From positions 124,001 to 188,000 of the forward strand of contig NZ_WHZV01000004.1 in the NCBI RefSeq assembly GCF_010667645.1: a stretch of DNA of 64,000 bases. Direction: 5' to 3'. A model generated the notes under the pieces. It saw only the letters and a program-made list of their open reading frames with translations. It searched no databases and was not told where the DNA came from. Shown here piece after piece: positions 13,121 through 21,908 of the stretch. A program made the translations under genes and the position numbers. Each line of letters begins with the position of its first letter. Position 1 is the stretch's first letter. Source of the stretch: Bifidobacterium platyrrhinorum. Lineage in GTDB: Bacteria > Actinomycetota > Actinomycetes > Actinomycetales > Bifidobacteriaceae.

Positions 13121-13160
13121 GGACTGCGTTCCTCGCCCGTGCGGCGCGGAATGGTGTTTT

Positions 13161-13233
13161 GGGTTCGTAGCTCAGTGGATAGAGCGTCTGTCTCCGGAAC
13201 AGAAGGTCGAGGGTTCGAACCCCTTCGAGCCCA
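13161..13233 (+). tRNA. tRNA-Arg (anticodon CCG)
   Basis: A 73-base cloverleaf: acceptor GGGTTCG pairs with CGAGCCC (one G-U), D arm with TAGCTCAGTGGATAGAGC, anticodon loop CTCCGGA giving CCG, and T arm GAGGGTTCGAACCCC. It decodes CGG. The 3' CCA is not encoded, so it must be added. A terminator follows after five bases. Confidence 0.96.
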
Positions 13234-13238
13234 CAAGG

Positions 13239-13269
13239 AAAGCCCGTCTCCTCGAGGAGGCGGGCTTTT
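13239..13269 (+). terminator. Terminator of tRNA-Arg
   Basis: AAAGCCCG (13239-13246) pairs with CGGGCTTT (13261-13268) over an internal self-complementary CTCCTCGAGGAG, ending in a short T-run. Confidence 0.88.
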
Positions 13270-13274
13270 GCCGT

Positions 13275-13316
13275 CTCATCCGCCGTGACGCGCAGCTCAT
13301 CCGCCGTGACGCGCAG
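13275..13316. repeat. 21-bp perfect tandem duplication
   Basis: CTCATCCGCCGTGACGCGCA plus one G is repeated twice without mismatch directly after the tRNA terminator. It is non-coding. Confidence 0.9.
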
Positions 13317-13447
13317 GGCCGACCACCCTGAATTTTCCCTGAGACAACCATGAGCGCACCATGAAATCCCGCCTGCGCCTCACTTGGCGCGTCCATAATG
13401 AATCGTCGGAGACCGGAATCGTCGGAGACCATCAGGGAGGTGCGGAA

Positions 13448-14494
13448 ATGAACGATCGGAACATCACGGAGGCCGGCACCGACGTCGCCGGGACGGCCGA
13501 AGCCGCCGGTGCGTCCCGCCGCCGTTGGGCCGTCCAGCTGGTCGTCCTCGTCGTCTCGCTGGCGCTGGTGGCGGGCGTCGCCGTCGCGGCGAACCTGCGC
13601 CGGCGCGAACGTGACGCCACGGGCGTCCCGGGCGTCATCGCGGGCGTCGCCGGGCTGTTCGGCCACGGCGCGCCCGGCCCGCTCGGCGGCCATACGCGCG
13701 ACACGTGGACGGTGCGGCCGCTCGCCATCGCGCATCGCGGCGACGACTCCGCGCCGGAGAACTCGCTGCACGCCATCGCCAACGCGGGCGCGCGCGGCGC
13801 CGACTACGCCGAGATCGACGTGCGCCTCGACGCCGACGGCACGCCCGTCGTCTTCCACGACCGCGCCACCGGGCGCCTGTCCGCCGCGGGGCGCGACGCG
13901 CCCGTCGCCGCCATGCGCACGCGCGAACTGCAACGCATGACGATGCGCCAGAACGGCGAGGACTTCCACATCCCCACGCTCGCGCAGGCCATCCTCGCCG
14001 CGCAGCGTACCAACGACCATCTCGGTCTTCTCCTGCACCTCAAGACCGACGACCGTCACGCGCCGCGGGTGACCGGCGCGGTCATGCGCCAGGTGGAACG
14101 GCACGGGTTCGCCCCCCGCGTGATGATCATGTCCACGAACGACGAGGCCATCCGGATCGTGCACCGCCGCCATCCCGGCTGGCTGGTCGGCAAATGCGTG
14201 AGCCCCGCCGGGCATCCGCGGGTGACGTGGCCGCGCGGCGCGAGCTTCGTCGTCATGCGTGGCAACCGCTTTGACCCGGCCGTCGCGCGGCGGGCGGCGC
14301 GTGCCGGCATGCCGGTGTACGCCGGCGTGAGCGGCGACTACCGCGAGGCGAACCGCTGTCTGCGGCGCGGCGCGAGCGGCATCCTCGGCGACAGCGCGCG
14401 CCGGCTCGACCGCGTGGTGGACCGTCACGCCGTGCGCCTGGACGGCGGCATCGCACGCGACGGTGCGACGCCGTGGGCACGGCCCGTCGCCTGA
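13448..14494 (+). CDS. Membrane-anchored glycerophosphodiester phosphodiesterase-like protein
   Basis: A 348-residue GDPD-family protein: one N-terminal membrane helix (about residues 25-48), then the catalytic barrel with AHRGDDSAPENSLHAI, the metal ligands in EIDVRLDADG and FHDRATG. The family cleaves glycerophosphodiesters to glycerol-3-phosphate and an alcohol. The third metal-binding glutamate, normally in an iEiK motif, is histidine here (LLLHLK, residue 197), so activity may be altered. GGGAGG at 13435-13440 supports the ATG at 13448 over the upstream frame. Confidence 0.88.
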   Translation: MNDRNITEAGTDVAGTAEAAGASRRRWAVQLVVLVVSLALVAGVAVAANLRRRERDATGVPGVIAGVAGLFGHGAPGPLGGHTRDTWTVRPLAIAHRGDDSAPENSLHAIANAGARGADYAEIDVRLDADGTPVVFHDRATGRLSAAGRDAPVAAMRTRELQRMTMRQNGEDFHIPTLAQAILAAQRTNDHLGLLLHLKTDDRHAPRVTGAVMRQVERHGFAPRVMIMSTNDEAIRIVHRRHPGWLVGKCVSPAGHPRVTWPRGASFVVMRGNRFDPAVARRAARAGMPVYAGVSGDYREANRCLRRGASGILGDSARRLDRVVDRHAVRLDGGIARDGATPWARPVA

Positions 14495-14789
14495 CCGCGG
14501 GGCGAAGCGCGGCGGAGGCCGCCCGACCGGGTGACGCCGCCGGGTGACGCCGCCGGGTGACGCCGGCCGAGGAACGCCGACCTGTCTGAGGAACGCCGGC
14601 GGCCGATGATCGCCCGCGGCGCCCGCATGACCGCATGACGGGCATCGGCGCCGGATGACGCGATCGCGCTCGCTACACTGCGGTGTAATCATCCGTACGG
14701 CTGCGGATGGGCAAGCGAACCGATGTTCGCGCGCGGCACGGTGTCTGGAGTAGGACGGCGCCGGGCGCACGCGGCGGTAAGGAGCACAT

Positions 14790-15179
14790 ATGAGCGAGAA
14801 GATGGAAGCGGTCGCGACCTCCGAGGCGCCGGCGGCGTTGGGCGCGTACAGCCAGGCGGTGAAGGCCAACGGCTTCGTGTTCGTGTCCGGCCAGCTGGGC
14901 ATCGACCCGGAGACCGGCGAACTCGCGGGCGAGACCGCCGGCGAGCAGGCCGCGCAGGCCCTCAAGAACATCAAGCACATCCTCGACACGGCCGGCACCG
15001 GCATCGAGCACGTGTGCCGCGCCACGATCTACCTGAAGAACGTCGAGGACTTCAAGGAGGTGGACGCCCGCTACGCCGAGGTGTTCATCGGCTCCGTCAA
15101 GCCGGCGCGCGTGGCGTTCGGCGGCAACGACATCCCCAAGGGCGCGCTCGTCGAGATCGACGCGATCGCCGTGCTGTGA
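14790..15179 (+). CDS. ridA: RidA family enamine/imine deaminase
   Basis: A 129-residue RidA/YjgF protein, the usual length. It hydrolyses reactive enamine/imine intermediates formed by pyridoxal-phosphate enzymes. Conserved segments are GAYSQAVKANGFVFVSGQLG, the ALKNIKHIL helix and the catalytic-arginine region PARVAFGG near the C-terminus. AAGGAG is ten bases upstream. TACACT at 14674-14679 is a candidate -10. A GC-rich hairpin follows the stop. Confidence 0.94.
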   Translation: MSEKMEAVATSEAPAALGAYSQAVKANGFVFVSGQLGIDPETGELAGETAGEQAAQALKNIKHILDTAGTGIEHVCRATIYLKNVEDFKEVDARYAEVFIGSVKPARVAFGGNDIPKGALVEIDAIAVL

Positions 15180-15226
15180 GACGCGACGCGTGACGTGCCG
15201 CGTGCGACGCGCGGCGCCGTGCCGCC

Positions 15227-15264
15227 GCGAAGGCCGGTCCCGGTTCGTCCGGGCCGGCCTTCGC
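15227..15264 (+). terminator. GC-rich hairpin after ridA
   Basis: A 16-bp stem with one mismatch (GCGAAGGCCGG side against CCGGCCTTCGC) and a five-base loop. No clear T-run follows, so termination strength is uncertain. Confidence 0.6.
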
Positions 15265-15391
15265 CGTATTACGGCGGACGCTTCCATCCGCGGGCCTCCG
15301 GCGGGAGGCGTCCACGGGCCGCGCGCAGGGGAGGCGTTGGTATCATACGGTAGTCACCGATCGCCGTATATCCCTATCGAAGGAGCCCCTC

Positions 15392-16864
15392 ATGGTCCAT
15401 GCCGGTAATGGCAACGAAGACACCGGCGGCAAGGACGCCGGCAGGGGCGGCGACGCCGGCGCGGCGGACGGTTCCGCAACGCGGGCCGGGGCGAACGGCC
15501 TCGAACGCAAGATGGAGTCGCGCCACCTGACGATGATCTCGCTCGGCGGCGTGATCGGCACCGGCCTGTTCGTCTCCTCCGGCTACACGATCCACCAGGC
15601 CGGGCCGCTCGGCGCGATCCTCGCGTACGCGGTCGGCTCCGTGCTCGTCTACTGCGTGATGGTCTCGCTCGGCGAACTGTCCGTGGCGATGCCGTACGCG
15701 GGCAGCTTCCACATGTACGCGAAGCGCTTCATCGGCCCCGGCACCGCGTTCGTGATCGCCGTGCTCTACTGGCTCAACTGGGCGGTGGCGCTCGCCAGCG
15801 AGTTCACGGCGGCCGGGCTGCTCATGCAACGCTGGTTCCCGGATTCGCCCGCATGGGTGTGGTCGGCGGTGTTCATCGCCGTCGTGTTCGCGCTCAACAT
15901 CCTGTCCGTGCGCCTCTACGGCGAGGCGGAGTTCTGGTTCGCCTCGATCAAGGTGTTCGCGATCGTCGCGTTCATCGTGATCGGCCTGCTCGCGATCTTC
16001 GGCGCGATTCCGATCGCCGGCTACGCGCACGCGCCGCTGTTCGGCAACTTCACGGCCGACGGGTGGTTCCCGAACGGTTTCGCGCCCGTGTTCTCCACGC
16101 TGCTCACCGTCGTGTTCGCGTTCTCCGGCACCGAGGTGGTGGGCGTCGCGGCCGGCGAGACGAAGGACCCGTCGCGCGCGATCCCGAAGGCCGTGCACAC
16201 CACCGTGCTGCGCCTCGCGATCTTCTTCATCGGCTCGATCCTCGTGATGTCCGCGCTGATCCCGTGGCACAAGGCGGGCGTGGAGACCAGCCCGTTCGTG
16301 CTCGTGTTCCAGTCGATCGGCATGCCGTTCGCCGGCGATGTGATGAACTTCGTGGTGCTCACCGCCGTGCTGTCCGCCGCGAACTCCGGCCTGTACGTGT
16401 GCTCGCGCATGGTGTGGTCGCTCGCCAAGGAGCGGCTCATCCCCGCGCGCTTCGCGAAGACCAACTTCCGCGGCGTGCCCGTGTGGGCGGTGCTGTTCTC
16501 GATGGCCGGTTCGCTGCTCGCGCTGCTCTCCTCGGTGGTCGCCGCGTCCACCGTGTACCTGGTGCTGGTGGCGGTCTCGGGACTGGCGACGCTGGTCGTA
16601 TGGTTCTCGGTGTGCGTGTGCCACATCCGGTTCCGCCGCGAATGGAAGGCCGGCGGCCACACGCTCGACGAGCTCGGCTACCGTGCCCCCGGATTCCCGG
16701 TATTGCCGTGGCTGGCGATCGTCATGTGCATCGGCGCGCTGGTCCTGGTGATCCTCGACGAGACGCAACGCTCGACGCTGTTCTATATGGTTCCGTTCGT
16801 CGCATTGTGCTACGGCGGCTACCATCTGCTGGAACGGCGTCGCCGCGACGGTTCGCGGCGATAG
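15392..16864 (+). CDS. Amino-acid permease, APC superfamily
   Basis: A 490-residue transporter with twelve hydrophobic segments. The family start ISLGGVIGTGLFVSSGYTI, the GELSVAMPYAGSF loop and FSGTEVVGVAAGETKDP match the AAT branch of amino acid:proton symporters. The substrate is not determined from sequence. The first 40 residues are a glycine/alanine-rich cytoplasmic tail. AAGGAG is six bases before the ATG, and TATCAT at 15341-15346 is a candidate -10. A perfect 19-bp inverted repeat lies right after the stop. Confidence 0.9.
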   Translation: MVHAGNGNEDTGGKDAGRGGDAGAADGSATRAGANGLERKMESRHLTMISLGGVIGTGLFVSSGYTIHQAGPLGAILAYAVGSVLVYCVMVSLGELSVAMPYAGSFHMYAKRFIGPGTAFVIAVLYWLNWAVALASEFTAAGLLMQRWFPDSPAWVWSAVFIAVVFALNILSVRLYGEAEFWFASIKVFAIVAFIVIGLLAIFGAIPIAGYAHAPLFGNFTADGWFPNGFAPVFSTLLTVVFAFSGTEVVGVAAGETKDPSRAIPKAVHTTVLRLAIFFIGSILVMSALIPWHKAGVETSPFVLVFQSIGMPFAGDVMNFVVLTAVLSAANSGLYVCSRMVWSLAKERLIPARFAKTNFRGVPVWAVLFSMAGSLLALLSSVVAASTVYLVLVAVSGLATLVVWFSVCVCHIRFRREWKAGGHTLDELGYRAPGFPVLPWLAIVMCIGALVLVILDETQRSTLFYMVPFVALCYGGYHLLERRRRDGSRR

Positions 16865-16873
16865 GCCCGTCCG

Positions 16874-16953
16874 TGCCGGAATATGTCGCGCTGAGTGAAG
16901 ATGAGCGCGACATATTCCGGCATATGGGGTGATTCTCCGGAATATGTTGCGCC
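16874..16953. repeat. 19-bp perfect inverted repeat plus a third half-site before argS
   Basis: TGCCGGAATATGTCGCGCT (16874-16892) is exactly mirrored at 16904-16922 with an 11-base loop. A third copy of the core, CCGGAATATGTTGCGCC (16937-16953; two changes in 17), lies in direct orientation 34 bases before the argS -10. It could act as a permease terminator, an operator, or both. Confidence 0.8.
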
Positions 16954-16999
16954 GGGGCGGGGAGGCGGCGAAGTCGGCGCGCTCGGTATCCTTGGAAGA

Positions 17000-18844
17000 A
17001 TGAATCCTGAAGCGTTGAGCGAACTCATTTCGCGTATTGCCCACGAGCTTGTCGCCGCCGGAAAGGCCGGGCAGCTCACCGAAGACCTCATCCCGCCGGT
17101 CGCCAAATTCGCCGTCATGCGCCCGAAGGACCGCGCGCACGGCGACTGGGCGTCGAACGCCGCCATGCAGCTCGCCAAGAAGGCCGGCATGAAGCCGCGC
17201 GACCTGGCCGAACTGTTCGCCGCCGAACTCACCGCCGCCGACGGCGTCGCCAAGGTGGAGGTCGCCGGCCCCGGCTTCATCAACATCACCCTCGACTCCG
17301 CGTCCGCCGCGGCCGTCGTCGACGCGGTGCTCGCCGCGCCGCGCACCGACGCCGGCGTCTCCGCGTTCGGCCGCAACGACCATCTCGGCGGCGAGACCCT
17401 GAACCTCGAGTTCGTCTCCGCCAACCCGACCGGCCCGATCCACATCGGCGGCACCCGCTGGGCCGCCACCGGCGATTCGATGGCCCGCGTGCTCGAGGCC
17501 AACGGTGCGAAGGTCGTGCGCGAATACTACTTCAACGACCACGGCGAGCAGATCAACCGCTTCGCCAAGTCCCTCGTCGCCGCCTGGGCGCACGATAACG
17601 ACCTCGGCGCGCAGGGCTACCAGACCGAGACCCCGTTCGACGGTTACAAGGGCGCGTACATCGACGAGATCGCCCGCCGCGTCGAGGCCGAGGCCAAGGC
17701 CGACGGCGTCGACCTGACCGCGCTGCAGCACGAGGACCAGGGCCTCAACGCGGACGGCGAGCCGATCGGCGAATCCGACTCCGAGCTGCGCGAGGAGTTC
17801 CGCAAGCGCGCCGTGCCGATGATGTTCGACGAGATCCGCAAGTCGATGAAGGACTTCCACGTCGACTTCGACGTGTGGTTCCACGAGAACAGCCTCTACC
17901 AGGACGGCGAGGTGGAGCGCGCCATCGCCGAGCTGCGCGGCCGCGGCGACATCTACGAGAAGGACGGCGCCACCTGGTTCGCGTCCACCAAGCACGGCGA
18001 CGACAAGGACCGCGTCATCATCAAGTCCAACGGCGAGTTCGCGTACTTCGCCGCCGACATCGCCTACTACTGGAACAAGCGCCACCGCGCGCAGGATCCG
18101 GCCGACGTGGCGATCTACATGCTCGGCGCCGACCACCACGGCTACATCGGCCGCATGATGGCCATGTGCGAGGCGTTCGGCGACAAGCCGGGCGAGAACA
18201 TGCAGATCCTCATCGGCCAGCTCGTCAACGTGATGAAGGACGGCAAGGCCGTGCGCATGTCCAAGCGCGCCGGCAACGTCGTCACCATCGACGACCTCGT
18301 CGACGCGATCGGCGTGGACGCGTCCCGCTACTCGCTGGCGCGCACCGACTACAACTCGCCGGTCGACATCGACCTCAACCTGCTCGCCTCCCATTCGAAC
18401 GACAACCCGGTGTACTACGTGCAGTACGCGCACGCGCGCTCCTGCAACGTGGACCGCAACGCGGCCGACGCCGGCGTGACCGTCGAGGGCGCCGACCTGG
18501 GCCTGCTCGACACCGAGGCGGACGGCGAGGTGCTCGCCGCGCTCGCCCAGTGGCCGGCCGTCGTCAAGGAGGCCGGCGACAAGCGCGCCCCGCACCGCGT
18601 GGCCCGCTACCTCGAGGACCTCGCCGCCACCTACCACAAGTGGTACAACGTGGAGCGCGTCGTGCCGATGGACCTCACCGGACTCGAGGAGCGCGGCGAC
18701 GAGGCCGAGCGTGAGGCGCTGCGCATCGCCAAGGCCCCCGAGCCGGCACGCGCCGCCGCCCGCCTCAAGCTCAACGACGCGGTGCAGGCCGTGATCGCCT
18801 CCGGCCTCGACCTGCTCGGCGTGTCCGCGCCCGAAAAGATGTGA
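17000..18844 (+). CDS. argS: Arginyl-tRNA synthetase
   Basis: A 614-residue class I synthetase that charges tRNA-Arg. The N-terminal tRNA D-loop domain is followed by the HIGH-type motif (NPTGPIHIGGTRW), the KMSKS-type loop (RMSKRAGNVVT) and an anticodon-binding domain with YATYHKWY-type sequence (LAATYHKWYN). TATCCT (16987-16992) ends seven bases before the ATG, so the message is probably leaderless. The last codons and the bases after the stop are duplicated about 97 bases downstream. Confidence 0.97.
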   Translation: MNPEALSELISRIAHELVAAGKAGQLTEDLIPPVAKFAVMRPKDRAHGDWASNAAMQLAKKAGMKPRDLAELFAAELTAADGVAKVEVAGPGFINITLDSASAAAVVDAVLAAPRTDAGVSAFGRNDHLGGETLNLEFVSANPTGPIHIGGTRWAATGDSMARVLEANGAKVVREYYFNDHGEQINRFAKSLVAAWAHDNDLGAQGYQTETPFDGYKGAYIDEIARRVEAEAKADGVDLTALQHEDQGLNADGEPIGESDSELREEFRKRAVPMMFDEIRKSMKDFHVDFDVWFHENSLYQDGEVERAIAELRGRGDIYEKDGATWFASTKHGDDKDRVIIKSNGEFAYFAADIAYYWNKRHRAQDPADVAIYMLGADHHGYIGRMMAMCEAFGDKPGENMQILIGQLVNVMKDGKAVRMSKRAGNVVTIDDLVDAIGVDASRYSLARTDYNSPVDIDLNLLASHSNDNPVYYVQYAHARSCNVDRNAADAGVTVEGADLGLLDTEADGEVLAALAQWPAVVKEAGDKRAPHRVARYLEDLAATYHKWYNVERVVPMDLTGLEERGDEAEREALRIAKAPEPARAAARLKLNDAVQAVIASGLDLLGVSAPEKM

Positions 18845-18970
18845 CGGCCTTCGGCCGTCGCAGTGTTTCGCGACGTGCGCGACGCTTGCGCTGCGCACTG
18901 CTACGGACAGTCCACCGGACTGTCCGTCCGATAAGATGTGACGGCCTTTGGTCGTCGCGGTGTTTCGCGA
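18836..18970 (+). repeat. 38-bp direct repeat of the argS 3' end
   Basis: Bases 18836-18873 (the last argS codons, stop and a GACGGCC/GGCCGTC hairpin) recur at 18933-18970 with three changes. The stretch between holds GGACAGTCC/GGACTGTCC inverted sequence. It looks like a duplicated terminator. Confidence 0.85.
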
Positions 18971-18984
18971 TGACGGTTCGATGA

Positions 18985-19016
18985 ACGTGCGGTCCCTGGG
19001 AAGAGGGGCCGCACGT
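18985..19016. terminator. Hairpin overlapping the next promoter
   Basis: ACGTGCGGTCCC pairs with GGGGCCGCACGT (one wobble) around eight bases, directly before TATATT (19019-19024). It may terminate argS transcription or control the promoter it abuts. Confidence 0.55.
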
Positions 19017-19030
19017 CGTATATTGGGGCC

Positions 19031-19897
19031 ATGGATGACGTGCACGGACGCGAGGAGGCGGGCGGCATGACGGTCAAAGAAGACGGGGAACGGCCGCAGA
19101 CGCGGGCCGACGGCCGCCCATGGGTGCGCGGCTCCCGCCGCGTGGCCGACCGCGACCGCTGGATGCACGTGCCCGGCGTGTTCGCCAAGCTTCTGGGATA
19201 CCCGCAGATCCTGCTGACGATCATGGCCGTCGGCGTCCTGGCGATGACCATCGCATACGACGACCCTCGGGAACGGTCCCGCCGCGCCGCGCAATCCGCG
19301 CAGGAGGACCTCGAACGCGCCCTCGAGGGACTCCCACCGGCCGCCCCGACCCGGACCTGGGGCGTGCGCGAGAGCGCCCTGGCCGTGGCGGTCGGCGCCG
19401 TCATCCTGCTGCTCGTCATCGGCATGCGCAAAGCCGTGGCCGCGCCCACGGGCATGCTGGGCGTGCGCGCCGCCGACCTCGGCGTCGGCCGCACCGACCT
19501 CGCCTACCGGCCCGACCGCACCGGATACCGGTACGTGTCGCACCAAAGGATCCGCACGATCCTGTTCCCGCCGCACGGACGGTTCGAATGCCAGGTGGTG
19601 GTCTACGCGCGCGACCGGCGCACAGGCGCCCGCGAGGTGATGTGGGCATTCGTGCAGGTGCGCGACGGATCCATCCGCATCGACCGCATCGAACCGCACA
19701 TGCTCGGACGCGAACTGGCCTTCGGCGGCGCGGCCCGCATCTACGGCCATCTTCCCGGCCGCACGCTGCCCACCTCGGAAGGCGCATACGACGCGGTGAC
19801 CGGCACCCTGTTCATCGCCCCGGCGGACGGGCACCCGTTGCGGCCCGCCGCGCCACGGGACGGCGACGGGGCCGGGCGCGCGGCATCTGAACCGTGA
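19031..19897 (+). CDS. Two-helix membrane protein of unknown function
   Basis: A 288-residue protein of unrecognised family. Two membrane helices (about residues 58-75 and 115-138) enclose a short charged segment; a cytoplasmic C-terminal domain follows with alternating beta-like pattern (DRTGYRYVSHQRIRTI, ECQVVVYARDRRTG), suggesting a small beta-rich fold. TATATT (19019-19024) is six bases before the ATG, so the transcript is predicted leaderless. It is transcribed toward lysA, 151 bases away. Confidence 0.7.
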   Translation: MDDVHGREEAGGMTVKEDGERPQTRADGRPWVRGSRRVADRDRWMHVPGVFAKLLGYPQILLTIMAVGVLAMTIAYDDPRERSRRAAQSAQEDLERALEGLPPAAPTRTWGVRESALAVAVGAVILLLVIGMRKAVAAPTGMLGVRAADLGVGRTDLAYRPDRTGYRYVSHQRIRTILFPPHGRFECQVVVYARDRRTGAREVMWAFVQVRDGSIRIDRIEPHMLGRELAFGGAARIYGHLPGRTLPTSEGAYDAVTGTLFIAPADGHPLRPAAPRDGDGAGRAASEP

Positions 19898-20048
19898 CCG
19901 GACGGCCGCACGACGTGGGGCCATCTGGCACAATGATGCAGGAATCGCCGCATCCCGACCCCGCCGCGACGACGGGCGGGACGCCGGCACGACGGGGAAC
20001 GACACCCGGCAATCGACAGGAACCGACAAGGGACGGAGAGACAAGACG

Positions 20049-21680
20049 ATGAGCACGAACGCGCACGACGAATGGACGCCCACCCAGGGCGTGACCCCGA
20101 TCTGGCCCGCGGCCACGGCCGTGGACGAGGCGACCGGCGGACTCACGTTCCACGGCATCGCCGCCGAGACGCTGCTCGACGAGTTCGGCTCGCCCCTCTA
20201 CCTCATCGACACCGACGAGGTCGCCGCCCGCGCGAAGTACTTCGTCAAGGCCGCCGCCGACGCGTTCAGCACGTCCACCACGCACGTGAGCTTCGCCGGC
20301 AAGGCGTTCCTGAGCAAGGAGATTGTGCGCCTCGTCACCCGGGCCGGCATGCTCGTGGACACCTGCACGATGGGCGAGATGAGGATCGCGCTCGCCGCCG
20401 GCGTGCCCGGCCGCCGCCTCGTGCTGCACGGCAACAACAAGTCCGACGAGGAGATCGCGCTCGCCGTCGAGCAGGGGTTCGCGAAGATCGTCGTCGACTC
20501 GCCCGACGAGCCGGAACGCATCGAACGCATCGCCAAGCGGCTCGGCAAGCGCGCCAAGGTGATGCTGCGCGTCACCGCCGGCATCCACGCGGGCGGCCAC
20601 GAATACATCTCCACCGCGCACGAGGACCAGAAGTTCGGCGTGCCGCTGCTGCCCGCCGGCGCGGACACGGCCGTGCTCGGCGTGCTCGACGGTCTGGGCG
20701 CCGGGGACGGGGCTTCGGCCGGGGCGCCGGTGGCTGCGGGCCATGCCGGGAGCGTCGGCGCGGCCGAGACGGGCGTGGGCGCGGCCGGGGCCGACGCCAT
20801 CGGCGCGAACTCGCCGTACGCGCTGCACGACGACGCCACCGACGGCGACAAGGCGCTCGCCGCGGCGATGGAGACCGTGGCGGACGGCCCCGCGCTGGCC
20901 GTGCTCAAGGACATCCTCTCCCGCCGAGACGCGCTCGAACTGGTCGGCGTCCACTCGCACATCGGCTCGAACATCCACGACGCGGACGCGTTCATCCAGG
21001 CCGCGAAGCGCGTGATGCTGCTGCGCAAGACCTTCTACGCCACCGACGCCTACACGCTGCCCGAGGTCGACCTCGGCGGCGGCTACTCGGTCGCGTACAC
21101 GGACGGCGAGGATTCGATGGACGTGCGCGTGGAGCTCGGCCGCCTCGCCGAGGCCGTCACGCGCATCAACCGCGCGCTCGGCATGCCCGCCCCCGCGATC
21201 AGCTTCGAGCCGGGCCGCTGGATCGTCGCGCCCGCCGGCGTGACCCTCTACCGCGTGGGCACGGTCAAGCCCGTGCACCTCGCCGACGCGAAGGACTCCG
21301 CCGGCGACCCGATCTCGGAACGTGTGTACGTGTCCGTCGACGGCGGCATGAGCGACAACATCCGACCGGCCCTCTACGGCGCCGACTACACCGCACGCCT
21401 CGCCAACCGCGCCGGCGGTGCGGAGACGATGCTCGCGCGCGTCGTCGGCATGCACTGCGAATCCGGCGACATCGTCGTGCACGAGGTGCGGCTGCCCGCC
21501 GACACGCATCGCGGCGACGTGCTCGCCGTACCGGTCACCGGCGCGTACGGACGCACGATGGCGAGCAACTACAACCAGGCGCTCATCCCGGCCGTCGCGG
21601 CCGTGAGCGGCGAGGGCGCGCACCTCATGCTGCGCCGCCAGACCGTCGACGACCTGCTTGCGCTCGACGTGAGCGAGTGA
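20049..21680 (+). CDS. lysA: Diaminopimelate decarboxylase with a long insertion
   Basis: A 543-residue pyridoxal-phosphate enzyme making lysine from meso-diaminopimelate, the last lysine step. The PLP lysine (SFAGKAF), VGVHSHIGSN, DLGGGYSV, FEPGRWIV and the catalytic-cysteine segment CESGDI are all present. Between KFGVPL and the HSHIGS strand there is an extra, low-complexity stretch of roughly 70 residues (residues about 210-280; glycine/alanine runs) that makes the protein about 100 residues longer than usual. Start: ATG after GGACGGAGAGA. Confidence 0.95.
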   Translation: MSTNAHDEWTPTQGVTPIWPAATAVDEATGGLTFHGIAAETLLDEFGSPLYLIDTDEVAARAKYFVKAAADAFSTSTTHVSFAGKAFLSKEIVRLVTRAGMLVDTCTMGEMRIALAAGVPGRRLVLHGNNKSDEEIALAVEQGFAKIVVDSPDEPERIERIAKRLGKRAKVMLRVTAGIHAGGHEYISTAHEDQKFGVPLLPAGADTAVLGVLDGLGAGDGASAGAPVAAGHAGSVGAAETGVGAAGADAIGANSPYALHDDATDGDKALAAAMETVADGPALAVLKDILSRRDALELVGVHSHIGSNIHDADAFIQAAKRVMLLRKTFYATDAYTLPEVDLGGGYSVAYTDGEDSMDVRVELGRLAEAVTRINRALGMPAPAISFEPGRWIVAPAGVTLYRVGTVKPVHLADAKDSAGDPISERVYVSVDGGMSDNIRPALYGADYTARLANRAGGAETMLARVVGMHCESGDIVVHEVRLPADTHRGDVLAVPVTGAYGRTMASNYNQALIPAVAAVSGEGAHLMLRRQTVDDLLALDVSE

Positions 21681-21727
21681 CCGGCGGGGCGTGCCGGCGG
21701 TGGCGACGCCTCCACCGGAAAACGAAA

Positions 21728-21748
21728 CTTGAGTGACAGGGGCTCAAG
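21728..21748 (+). promoter_or_regulatory. HAIR-type operator (HspR site) of clpB
   Basis: CTTGAGT-N7-GCTCAAG differs in one base from the HAIR inverted repeat CTTGAGT-N7-ACTCAAG bound by the heat-shock repressor HspR in actinobacteria. It lies just upstream of a TAGAAT -10 (21758-21763), a position that would block RNA polymerase. Confidence 0.88.
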
Positions 21749-21908
21749 TTTTGGGAATAGAATGTGCTTCGGGTCGGTTGAGCATGTCAGAACATGACAT
21801 GATGCCCGGCGGGCACGGTCACGGTCCGGCGGCATCGCACCAGACGGATGCGACGCCGCCGGCCCTCGGCCGCGGCCGGCCGGGCGACGAGACTTGGAGG
21901 ACAGACTT

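Noticed and set aside
13041..13331. Plus-strand ORF of 96 codons
   Set aside because: It reads straight through the tRNA-Arg gene, which explains its FVAQWIERLSPEQKVEGSNP-like translation.
13172..15025. 617-codon minus-strand ORF
   Set aside because: It lies antisense to the GDPD and RidA genes and the tRNA; composition and lack of any motif mark it as a high-GC shadow. The same holds for the 1594-codon ORF at 15374-20158.
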